A DNA stretch of 64,000 nucleotides, taken from the NCBI GenBank assembly GCA_025965155.1, contig JAOPXN010000026.1, positions 19,718-83,717 on the forward strand, given 5' to 3'. How positions within the stretch are numbered: the first letter of the stretch is position 1; each line of letters opens with the position of its first letter. The translations under genes and the position numbers were made by a program. This document shows positions 1-8,223 of this stretch, piece by piece. Source of the stretch: Propionibacteriaceae bacterium (GTDB lineage: Bacteria; Actinomycetota; Actinomycetes; Propionibacteriales; Propionibacteriaceae). The notes under the pieces are model-generated. The model did not search any database. It saw nothing but the letters and a program-made list of their open reading frames with translations, and had not been told where the DNA came from.

Positions 1-1029
1 CCTGACCGGCGCCACCGACCGGTCACCGTCCGCAGGCAGCATCACCGGCCGGTCCTCGGCATCGACAAAGGCGCTGCTACCCGCAACCGGGTAGGCGATC
101 ACCAGTCCCGGATCACCCAACGCCCTGGCCAGCGCGAACCGCAGCTCGGCGGGGTGCATGGCCCGCATCCCCCGGAGCAGCTCAACCAGGCCGCCGCGCG
201 CCAAACGGGACCGCAGCAGCCCGGTAAGGAACGCCACCGGGATCACGACAACGAAGATCGCGAGGATCCAGAAGACCGCTTGCGGCAGTCGGACTCCGAC
301 AAGACCGGCGCTCAGCACAGCCATGAAGAACAGCAGCCACACGCTTCCGGCCAGACTCGGGAGCAGCGCGCGCCGCCCCGGCGGCGATGCCTTGAGCCAT
401 CTTGCTGCAACCACCGTGGCGACGATGACGGAGATCGGAAGATTCAGCGCGCGGTAGACGGTGTCGATGGCACCGGCGATAGGCGCATCCGGCCGGACCA
501 ACAAGAGGTTGCCCTCCACCACGGCGAACATCAGCGAGAGCGGCGTGACCACGAGCAGATCCACCGCAACGGCACCGACGAGGAACCGGTCCATCCGCGT
601 CCGCAACCGCCCACCGCTCAGGAACGTCAACAGGATGGCGACCAAAAAGAGCAGCCACACGTTCCGGAACAACAAACCCGCTGTCCGCAGGACTGGTGAC
701 TCGAACTGAAGAAGCAAGGGTGAGGCCAGGAACGCAAAGCCGGTCGCTGTCATCAGCCGACCGCTGTAATTGTCGGGACGCCGCCGCCACGCCACCAGCC
801 CGCACGCTGCGAACAACCCGCCGACGATCCGGAAGACGACAAGCACGGGCACGAGGGGCGCTACCGGACCGTTCACGAGGAAATGAACGAGCACCCAGAC
901 CTCGGCCGAGACGAACATGCACCATGCCACGATCCAGAACGCGAGGTGACGCTCGGGGGCCGTAAAGCGGCGTGCGACTCGCGCGCTGCTGGAACTGAGC
1001 GAAGCTGTGACCCGCCCGCCCGTCGTCAT
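1..1029 (-). CDS. Membrane sensor histidine kinase, N-terminal part, truncated by the window edge
   Basis: Reading the minus strand from ATG at 1029 gives an uninterrupted frame MTTGGRVTASLSSSSARVARRFTAPERHLAFWIVAWCMFVSAEVWVLVHFLV...LRTRMDRFLVGAVAVDLLVVTPLSL...LRGMRAMHPAELRFALARALGDPGLVIAYPVAGSSAFVDAEDRPVMLPADGDRSVAPVR. It has several TM helices followed by an 'LRFALARALGDPGLVIAYP...D..GRPV' segment typical of actinobacterial sensor kinases. It is absent from the ORF track because it has no stop inside the window. Confidence 0.72.
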   Translation of the reverse strand, partial: MTTGGRVTASLSSSSARVARRFTAPERHLAFWIVAWCMFVSAEVWVLVHFLVNGPVAPLVPVLVVFRIVGGLFAACGLVAWRRRPDNYSGRLMTATGFAFLASPLLLQFESPVLRTAGLLFRNVWLLFLVAILLTFLSGGRLRTRMDRFLVGAVAVDLLVVTPLSLMFAVVEGNLLLVRPDAPIAGAIDTVYRALNLPISVIVATVVAARWLKASPPGRRALLPSLAGSVWLLFFMAVLSAGLVGVRLPQAVFWILAIFVVVIPVAFLTGLLRSRLARGGLVELLRGMRAMHPAELRFALARALGDPGLVIAYPVAGSSAFVDAEDRPVMLPADGDRSVAPVR

Positions 1030-1546
1030 CGTGCACAGCCGATCATTGGCAGGCTCCTCGGCGCAGAGCCAGCGCCCGCGTAGCGGCCAGGCATGCTGCT
1101 AGATGAACGACTTTAGCTCAGCTCATCCTCACACGGGTCGCGGCATAGCGGGCCGTTCCTGGCCGTCAGATGTCGTGACTTCTGGCTCGCCTGACCCGGG
1201 CGTCCGTGCACGTTATCGGCTGCCGCTCGCACAACCCGCCGGGACGGCCGAATACAGACGGGGCTACCTCAGGGTCACGCTCTTGTGCCAGACCTGCGCA
1301 CGCATGAGCGCAAGCCTTCGCTCCCCGCATAGCGATTAGCAGGACCTGCGGGTGTCGTAGGTCTCCGGTCACCGGTACACATTGCCGAACCAGTCCTGCG
1401 GGACAGGGCTGAGCGTGGGAACCAGGCCGGGGGAGTGTCTCGTGGCTGTGCCGCAAGAGGGTACGGTGCCGCCCCCTCGGCCGGCTGGCCGCCGAGCCTT
1501 ACTTCAGCGGCGCCCGCAAGTGACCCGCCTCGCTAGGGTTCCCCCT

Positions 1547-2410
1547 GTGGCGAGTGATCAGAGGATCGATGCGACTCCTGGGGATCTGACCCCGTATCGA
1601 GAACTAGATGAGGTGCTGATCGGGTACGCCCGCACATCGCGTGCTGTGCTGCGGGACAACTTCGTCGGCCTCTATCCGCTTGGCTCACTGGCGATCGGCG
1701 ACTTCGACCTGACGAGCGACGTCGACTTCATGATCGTCACCGACAACGAGCTGACCCGCGACGAGGTCGACGGTGTTCAATCCGCCCACACCGGGCTGAT
1801 CGCCCAGCACACCCGCTGGGTGAAACATTTGGAGTACTCAGTCTTCCCACTGCAGACGTTGGCAGAGAAGTCTTCACCGTACGGGCCGGCTGGGCGCAAC
1901 GACTCGGCGGCACGGCATCTCTGGTACTTCGTCAACGGCGGCTCGACGATCGAGAGGTCCGACCACGACAACACGCTCGTGACACGCTGGACCTTGCGCT
2001 ACAGGAGTAAGGCGGTGGTCGGCCCTGAGCCAGCAGCTTTCGCGCCCGACGTGACAGCGGATGAACTCCGTCGAGAGATCAGGAACTCGATCCTCGGGTG
2101 GGAGGCTTTATTCACACCCGATTCCCCGTACAACAACCGCTTCCATCAGGTCTTCTTCGTCCTCAACAACTGTCGCGCACTACAAGACCTGCACGAAGGC
2201 AGGATTACCTCCAAGCGAGAGGGCGTGAACTGGGCCAAACAGCACCTTGATCCTCAATGGCACACGCTTATTGACTACTGCTGGCAGGAACGGCTCGATA
2301 CCGGAATCAACGTATCGCAACCAGCCAATCCGCAGGCTTTCGAGCAGACCGTCGCCTTTATCGAGTACACGACGCGTCTGGCCGAGAGGTACGAGCTGCC
2401 GAACGACTAG
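1547..2410 (+). CDS. Nucleotidyltransferase-domain protein (aminoglycoside adenylyltransferase-like)
   Basis: VGLYPLGSLAIGDFDLTSDVDFMIVTDNELT matches the GS-x(n)-D-S/T-D-x-D nucleotidyltransferase motif. Start probably GTG 1547 rather than 1382. Confidence 0.7.
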   Translation: MASDQRIDATPGDLTPYRELDEVLIGYARTSRAVLRDNFVGLYPLGSLAIGDFDLTSDVDFMIVTDNELTRDEVDGVQSAHTGLIAQHTRWVKHLEYSVFPLQTLAEKSSPYGPAGRNDSAARHLWYFVNGGSTIERSDHDNTLVTRWTLRYRSKAVVGPEPAAFAPDVTADELRREIRNSILGWEALFTPDSPYNNRFHQVFFVLNNCRALQDLHEGRITSKREGVNWAKQHLDPQWHTLIDYCWQERLDTGINVSQPANPQAFEQTVAFIEYTTRLAERYELPND

Positions 2411-2506
2411 CGACCCGTCTCGCTTCGCAATGGAGCAGCGGACCTCCCACGGCCCGCTTCGGTCAAGGGACCGGCTTACCGGGGCTCCGGGCCGTATGCG
2501 AGCGCG

Positions 2507-2920
2507 TCAGGGTGTGATCACGGCAACCGGGAACTTGCGGTCGGTCTTTGTCTCGTAGTCCGCCGCGTCCGGCCAGTATTCGCGCCAAATGCGGTAGAGC
2601 TCGGCCCAGTCCTCGTCCCGATCCGGGCGGACGACGCGGTGCCTAGCCTCCAGGGTCTTCGACCCGAGCTCTATGGTCACCGGGCGGTCGAGGGCCTCCA
2701 GGTTGGCCACCCATTGCGGGTCTTCCGGCGCGCCACCGGCGGTGCCGCAGATCACGTACGCGTCGCCGTGCGGGGCGGCGACCAGCGGGTGAACGGTGAC
2801 CTTGCCGGTCTTCCGGCCCGGGGTGTGCAGCAGGAGCGTTGTCTTGCCCTCCCAGTGCCCCCAAAGCACGCCATCGTTCGCGCGGAACTGCTCGATCACC
2901 GCGTCATTCCACGAAGCCAT
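2507..2920 (-). CDS. Deazaflavin (F420)-dependent nitroreductase family protein
   Basis: TTLLLHTPGRKTGKVTVHPLVAAPHGDAYVICGTAGGAPEDPQWVANLEA is typical of the DUF385/Ddn-like family. Confidence 0.85.
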   Translation of the reverse strand: MASWNDAVIEQFRANDGVLWGHWEGKTTLLLHTPGRKTGKVTVHPLVAAPHGDAYVICGTAGGAPEDPQWVANLEALDRPVTIELGSKTLEARHRVVRPDRDEDWAELYRIWREYWPDAADYETKTDRKFPVAVITP

Positions 2921-3487
2921 AGTGCCGACGCTACCGCCCGCGGCGGCGCCTGTGGTGGTGTTGGTCGTCCCTCGCCAGGTTTGACCACTACGACCCGATT
3001 CACGAGACTCATGCGCACAGCGACGCGTCTGCCGACGAGAGTCTCTAGCTGCGACGTTCCGGTTGCCCTTGACCTGCCGGTGGCTGCCTTGGTCATCGCC
3101 ACCCTCGCTGTCCGTGAAGGCGAGGAACTGTCGGCCAAGGCCAGTCCGCCGTTCTCACAAGACGGTCCGCGGGCGGAGCCGTTCTTCAATAGCCCGGCGG
3201 TTTACGGCAAGCTTTCTCACGTCCCCTCCCGGTCGAAGACGTGCCGCGGATCGGCTCAGCGGGAGTGGAGGGGCTGGGACGTGCGCAGCGATGTCACGAC
3301 GTCACGGATGGCCTGGGAGGCGGCTCCGGAGGCGGCCTCAACATCGTCCCATGGCGGAGTCTTCGAGGGACTGTCGGCTGCGAGCACTCCTCGGGACTAT
3401 CGGGCGAATACCCGGCTCCGGATGGCTGGCGAACGTAGCGGGAAGGAAGGGCCGAGGTTAAATGGCTGAGCTGGAGGGAGTTCGACG

Positions 3488-4945
3488 ATGAGACCAAAGC
3501 TGAGCTGGCCGGCAGCTGCGGTGCTGGGGGCCGTGGCTCTGATCCCCTACGGAGCGGCCGCGGCTGCCTCGGCCGCGTACCCCGCCGCTCTCACCGCATC
3601 CGTCTGCAAGGACGATTATGGCGCAGACTTCGACGGTGACGGCCGACCCGATGTTGCCGTGGGGGTGCCGGGCGAGGACCGCGGCACGGTGTCCGACGCG
3701 GGCGCTGTTGAGGTCCGCTACCTCTGTGGCAGCCAGACCGCGCAGGCGCTGGTGCTGCCGAGGGCGCACGCCCACGATCGTTTCGGCACTGCGCTGGCGG
3801 TCGGTACGCTGAACGGCGACAGGTATCTGGACCTCGCCGTCGGGGTACCGGGATTGGACGTGCACGGTCATCGCGACGCCGGTGGCGTCGCCCTCTTCTA
3901 CGGCTCCGCGAAGGGGCTGCGGTACGCCAAGACGCTGACCCAGGCCAGCGCCCACGTTGGCGGGTCCGTCCAGGCGAACGCCCGCTTCGGCCAGACGCTG
4001 TCAATCACCGGCGACCAGCCCGACAGGCTCGCCACGCTGCGGATCGGTGAACCCGGCCGGACCGTCGCCGGGCATCGGGGGGCCGGCGGCTACGTCGACC
4101 ACGCGCTCCGGAATGGCCGGTACGTAGCGGCCAACTCGGGCCAGGTCACCCTTGCCACGCCCGGCGTGCCTGGGTCGCCACGGACCGGTGACGCGCTGGG
4201 AGCCGCCCTCTACTCCAACTTCCGTGTTGGCATTCCCCACCGAACGGTAAACGGGGCACCGGAGGCCGGAGCCGTACTCATCACGCCGCACGGGCGGCGG
4301 CCGACCATGCTCACCCAGGCCAGCCCCGGAGTGCCCGGCACGCCGGAGCCCGGGGACCACTTCGGTGCCTCGTTGGCCCAGGGCTGGGTCGGGGTGCCCG
4401 GCGAATCGGTCGGCTCGGTGGCACGCGCGGGTATCGCGGAGCGGCCAGCCTCGGTCGCGAGTGAGTCGGTTGTGCTCGACCAGCATGACGCCGACCCTTC
4501 GCAGGTGGTCGAGGCCGGCGACCGCTTCGGCGCCGCGCTGACCGAGACCGGTGTGGTGGTGGACGACACCGAGTGGTCGCCGCGGCAGCTGCTGGTCGGC
4601 TCCCCCGGTCAGGACGTCGCCGGTCACGCCGACGCCGGCACGGTGAGCGTCGTCGGCGAGTCGTCCGATCCTGACGGTGGCCCTTTCGTCCTCGGCGCCC
4701 CCTACGGCGAGCTACAGCCTGCCAAGCCTGTCACCGACGCCCGCTTCGGATCGGTGCTGGGGCGGAACGGGCTGCGGACTGTGCAAGTCGGTGCCGTCGG
4801 AGCGGCCGGCGGCCAGCTGTCGCTGTTCGTCGCACCCGGCCGGTACGACGCCCTGCCGACGCGCGTCGCCACCCTGACCCAGGTGGCCGGGACCCCCGAG
4901 AGCGGCGACCGCTACGGCGGGGCCGTCGCGCTCAGCCCGGTCTGA
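3488..4945 (+). CDS. Secreted FG-GAP repeat (integrin alpha-like beta-propeller) protein
   Basis: Signal-like N-terminus (MRPKLSWPAAAVLGAVALIPYGAAAAA). DFDGDGRPDVAVGVPGED and repeated DRFGxALAVG / GDHFGASL / GDRYGGAVALS repeats. Confidence 0.85.
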   Translation: MRPKLSWPAAAVLGAVALIPYGAAAAASAAYPAALTASVCKDDYGADFDGDGRPDVAVGVPGEDRGTVSDAGAVEVRYLCGSQTAQALVLPRAHAHDRFGTALAVGTLNGDRYLDLAVGVPGLDVHGHRDAGGVALFYGSAKGLRYAKTLTQASAHVGGSVQANARFGQTLSITGDQPDRLATLRIGEPGRTVAGHRGAGGYVDHALRNGRYVAANSGQVTLATPGVPGSPRTGDALGAALYSNFRVGIPHRTVNGAPEAGAVLITPHGRRPTMLTQASPGVPGTPEPGDHFGASLAQGWVGVPGESVGSVARAGIAERPASVASESVVLDQHDADPSQVVEAGDRFGAALTETGVVVDDTEWSPRQLLVGSPGQDVAGHADAGTVSVVGESSDPDGGPFVLGAPYGELQPAKPVTDARFGSVLGRNGLRTVQVGAVGAAGGQLSLFVAPGRYDALPTRVATLTQVAGTPESGDRYGGAVALSPV

Positions 4946-5181
4946 CCCGTCCCCTACTCCACCCGCAGCACCCCGTCGGGTGGCCACCGATGTCTTCGTC
5001 CCAGGGCGACGACCATACCGCTGCCGCTGTGCGGGCCCTGCTTGTGCGCGGGCATAGATGGACGGCGGGCACGTACCCAGCATCGATCGGAGGTCAGTCG
5101 AGCACGTGTCCTGCAGATCCGTGGCCGGGAGGGATGTTGGCCACCACTGAGCCACCCAGGCTTCCCAAGAATCGAAGCCGA

Positions 5182-6138
5182 CTAGTTGTACTGCCCGGAC
5201 AGGTTGGTGACGCGGCTGGCTGGTGGTTGGCCGCCGAGTGCGGTGTGGCCGCGATGGTGATTGTAGTCGTGGAGCCAGTCGGCGAAGGCGGCGACGCGGT
5301 CGGCTTCGGTGGCGTAGGGGTGCGCGTAGGCCCATTCGTTGAGCAGGGTCCGGTTGAACCGCTCCACCTTGCCGTTGGTCTGTGGCCGGTAGGGGCGGGT
5401 CCGTTTGTGGCTGATCTGGTCGCCGAGCGCGGCGGCGAACAGCTGGGAGACGTAGCAGCCGCCGTTGTCGGTCAGGACCCGGCGGACGGTGATCCCGCAG
5501 CCGGCGAAGTAGGCGTTGGCGCGGGTCCAGAATGCGGCCGCGGTCTCCTTCTTCTCGTCGGTGAGGATCTCGCTGTAGGCGAGCCGGGAGTGGTCGTCGA
5601 CGGCGTTGTGGAGGTAGGCGTAGCCGGGCCGTGACCGGCCGGCGTTGCTCTTGCTGGTCGCCCGGTCGGTGAACCGGTGCCCGCCACCGGCGGAGATCCG
5701 GCCAAGCTTTTTGATGTCGACGTGGACCAGGTCGCCCGGCGTGGGCCATTCGTAGCGCCGGATCACCCGGCCGGTGCCGCGGTCGAGCCAGGACAGCCGT
5801 GCCAGCCGGTAACGCCGCAGCACCCGGTGCACCGTGGACGGGTTCAGTCCCAGCAGGTACCCGATCCGGGCCGGCCCCCAGCGACGGAGCAGTCGGATCT
5901 TGATGATCCGCCGCTCGGTCCGCGTCGGGGTCCGGGTCGGACAACGGTGCGGACGGCTGGACCGGTCGCTCATCGCGGCGACACCGCCGCACCGATACCG
6001 GCCCGCCCATCGGGCCGCGGTGGTGGCAGACACCTGGAAACGCTCAGCGGCCCGCCGCAGCGGCCACCCATCCTCCACAACACACCGAGCCAGCATCAGC
6101 CGACCACGCGGACTGAGCGTGGCATTACCGTGAGACAT
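5182..6138 (-). CDS. IS481 family transposase
   Basis: MSHGNATLSPRGRLMLARCVVEDGWPLRRAAERFQVSATTAARW (HTH) followed by a DDE/rve domain (HVDIKKLGRI..., VLTDNGGCYVS, KRTRPYRPQTNGKVERFNRTL). Upstream in-frame start at 6186 also possible. Confidence 0.92.
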   Translation of the reverse strand: MSHGNATLSPRGRLMLARCVVEDGWPLRRAAERFQVSATTAARWAGRYRCGGVAAMSDRSSRPHRCPTRTPTRTERRIIKIRLLRRWGPARIGYLLGLNPSTVHRVLRRYRLARLSWLDRGTGRVIRRYEWPTPGDLVHVDIKKLGRISAGGGHRFTDRATSKSNAGRSRPGYAYLHNAVDDHSRLAYSEILTDEKKETAAAFWTRANAYFAGCGITVRRVLTDNGGCYVSQLFAAALGDQISHKRTRPYRPQTNGKVERFNRTLLNEWAYAHPYATEADRVAAFADWLHDYNHHRGHTALGGQPPASRVTNLSGQYN

Positions 6139-6248
6139 GAAGACCTCCGAGACGTGGGACGGAACCTTAGGCAGTTCCACCCTCACTCGGAGGTCTTCCC
6201 CATGTCACCCCGCCATGCCGGGCGTTACCAACCTCTGTGGTCAGTACA
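5187..6248 (-). mobile_element. IS481-family insertion sequence (1062 bp)
   Basis: Terminal inverted repeats begin TGTACTG at both ends (left TGTACTGCCCGGACAGGTTGGTGACGC, right reverse complement TGTACTGACCACAGAGGTTGGTAACGC). ACTAGT flanks both sides (5181-5186 and 6249-6254), fitting the CTAG-type target known for IS481. Contains a DDE transposase. Confidence 0.9.
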
Positions 6249-6441
6249 ACTAGTGCCCTGCGCCGTCGATCGGGTACTCGTAGGAGAGCTCGCCTCGGCC
6301 GGGGAGTCTACCGACACCGAACGAGCGCCGGCCGGACGCACAGCCGCTGCGGAAATCACCTCGGACCGGGTGGCGAAGGAGGGTTGTTCGCGTGATGCCG
6401 ATCACCGCGAATGCACCACGTACCCCCGATATCCTGCGCAA

Positions 6442-7185
6442 GTGAGCACCCACCTGATCGGCGGCGGCCGCGACGAGGCCCAGTGGCCCGCGCTCTACAC
6501 CACGTTCCTTCATGAGGCCACCGACCGGGGGAGGACCCACGGGTGCGCCGTCCCCACGATCGCAGTCGTCGTCGTGCACGCCGGCGACGACGAGTCAGCG
6601 GGGGGAGAGGCCGTCGCCCGGTTCACCGCCGCGGTCAGCGGCCGGGGGCCGGCGAACGTCCGACCTCTCATCGTCGTCGAGGGTGGCCAGCTCCACCCCT
6701 CCGGACTGCACGGACTCGACGCCGTCCTGGTCGCCGGTGGGCTAACTCCCGCCTACGCGCACGCCCTACAGCCGGTCATGGCCGAGATTGTGGCGCTCGT
6801 CAAGGGAGGAATCCCGTACCTGGGCTTCTCCGCCGGCGCCGCCATAGCCGCCAGACGTGCCATCATCGGCGGCTACCTTCAGAATGGGATCGCCATCTGC
6901 CACGAGGACAACGCCGAAGACCTAGACGAGCTAACCGTGGTCGACGGCCTCGGACTGGTCGATTTCACCGTCGACGTCCACGCCGCCCAGTGGGGCAACG
7001 CGACCCGCCTGATGGCCGCGGTCCAAACGGGCGCCGTGGAACGGGGCGTAGCAGTCGATGAGAACACACTCCTCCTAGTCGACACCGACTCCACCACCCA
7101 GCGCGTAGCGGGCGCCGGCCGCCTCTGGTGGGTGTCCAGGCAAGGCCACGACCTGGTGGTGCGACTCGAAGGCACAGGCCTCTGA
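6442..7185 (+). CDS. Peptidase E / class I glutamine amidotransferase-like (S51 family) protein
   Basis: IPYLGFSAGAAIAARRAIIGG nucleophile-elbow Ser motif, VLVAGGLTPAYA, and DFTVDVHAAQWGNATRL. Start GTG 6442 inside track ORF 5677-7185. Confidence 0.72.
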   Translation: MSTHLIGGGRDEAQWPALYTTFLHEATDRGRTHGCAVPTIAVVVVHAGDDESAGGEAVARFTAAVSGRGPANVRPLIVVEGGQLHPSGLHGLDAVLVAGGLTPAYAHALQPVMAEIVALVKGGIPYLGFSAGAAIAARRAIIGGYLQNGIAICHEDNAEDLDELTVVDGLGLVDFTVDVHAAQWGNATRLMAAVQTGAVERGVAVDENTLLLVDTDSTTQRVAGAGRLWWVSRQGHDLVVRLEGTGL

Positions 7186-7293
7186 CGAACTGGCGAACTC
7201 CTCTCCGAGCCGCCGCATCCCCAGACCTGGTCGAGGTACGTCTGCACCGCCACTACCGCCGGCAGCTGCAGGTCGGCAGATCCGTGACACTTG

Positions 7294-7803
7294 TCATCCC
7301 TGAACGCGCTCACCTGCACCCGGAGGTTTTCGCCCGCGCACGGCGAGCTTGGCGGCGTGGCGTCTCCCATCCTGTGGAACATCGCAGTACAGCAGCGGAG
7401 GCAGATCGGTTGCAGCGCACGCCTCCTGCAGTACCTCATATACCTCTGGGAACCGCTCCCGTAGTTCGCTGTGCGCCCGGTCGACCTTGATGATCGCATC
7501 GGGGTGCTGCACCAAGTCGTAGCGTCCAAGCTGGGTCGCTTCGACCGACGCCAACGCCGCGGCGTCGTGCCAACCCTTCAGCAGCTTCTTCACTCCTGCT
7601 CGCCTCAGGGCGGCCGGATCGAGTAGCCAGTCCGAACCCTTGGCCGCCTCCGTATCGGTCTCGACGAGGATGTTTTGTATAAGGCGCCTGTGCTTGCCGG
7701 CCTGGCTTTCCGCCATCTCCAGCATGCCGGCGCGGAGCGATCGGCTGCCGGACAGTTCTTCCACAGCGTAGGAGACCAGATCAGTGGCCTTCCTAATCTT
7801 CAC
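7294..7803 (-). CDS. Hypothetical protein
   Basis: 169 aa ORF with plausible coding composition. No family recognised. Confidence 0.45.
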   Translation of the reverse strand: MKIRKATDLVSYAVEELSGSRSLRAGMLEMAESQAGKHRRLIQNILVETDTEAAKGSDWLLDPAALRRAGVKKLLKGWHDAAALASVEATQLGRYDLVQHPDAIIKVDRAHSELRERFPEVYEVLQEACAATDLPPLLYCDVPQDGRRHAAKLAVRGRKPPGAGERVQG

Positions 7804-7944
7804 ACCGCCTCACGCTAGCGCGCGTCGCGGCTTTGCGGGAACCCGCCTTCGGATCTCCACCGGGAGATCCGTCGACTAACGACAGGGACAGCCTGACAAC
7901 CCCGCCTGCCGGCGCCCGGCGGCCCCGGGGGTCAGCCCTGCGGG

Positions 7945-8040
7945 TCGCCAGCGGGTAAGCCTGGACGAACCCGGTCAGCCGCCGCAGCTGGTGGGATCGG
8001 TCGAGGAATGACGCCGTGGCCGAGGTTGAAGACGTGACCG
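7945..8040 (-). pseudogene. hemE: Remnant of the uroporphyrinogen decarboxylase (hemE) C-terminus
   Basis: One minus frame reads RGHVFNLGHGVIP, the HemE C-terminal signature (GHIFNLGHGVLPxTxP). Continuation LRRLTGFVQAYPLATRR is in a different minus frame. No intact hemE upstream. Confidence 0.65.
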
Positions 8041-8223
8041 CGAGCGGTTTCCGGGCTACTTCGACCTCGCGGCGCCAAGTCCGCTGGGGTCGCCGAGCGG
8101 CTGAGCGGCCTCGTGCTGCCCTCATCGCCTTTTGCTGTGTTCGGCTGTATCTGGCTGTTTGCCTGGTTGCTCTTTAAAGGAGGGCAGTAAATCTGCCAAC
8201 ACATTGACTGGTCGGGGAGGGCA

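Noticed and set aside
182-1036. Track ORF of 284 aa on the minus strand at the left edge
   Set aside because: Arg/Pro/Ala-rich out-of-frame shadow of the histidine kinase frame starting at 1029.
2921-3487. Possible short genes between the F420 enzyme and the FG-GAP gene
   Set aside because: Several overlapping ORFs in all frames, none with coding-like composition or recognisable motifs.
4712-6010. 432-aa minus-strand ORF overlapping the FG-GAP gene and transposase
   Set aside because: Low-complexity Arg/Pro-rich frame; the overlapping IS481 and FG-GAP frames have clear domain matches.
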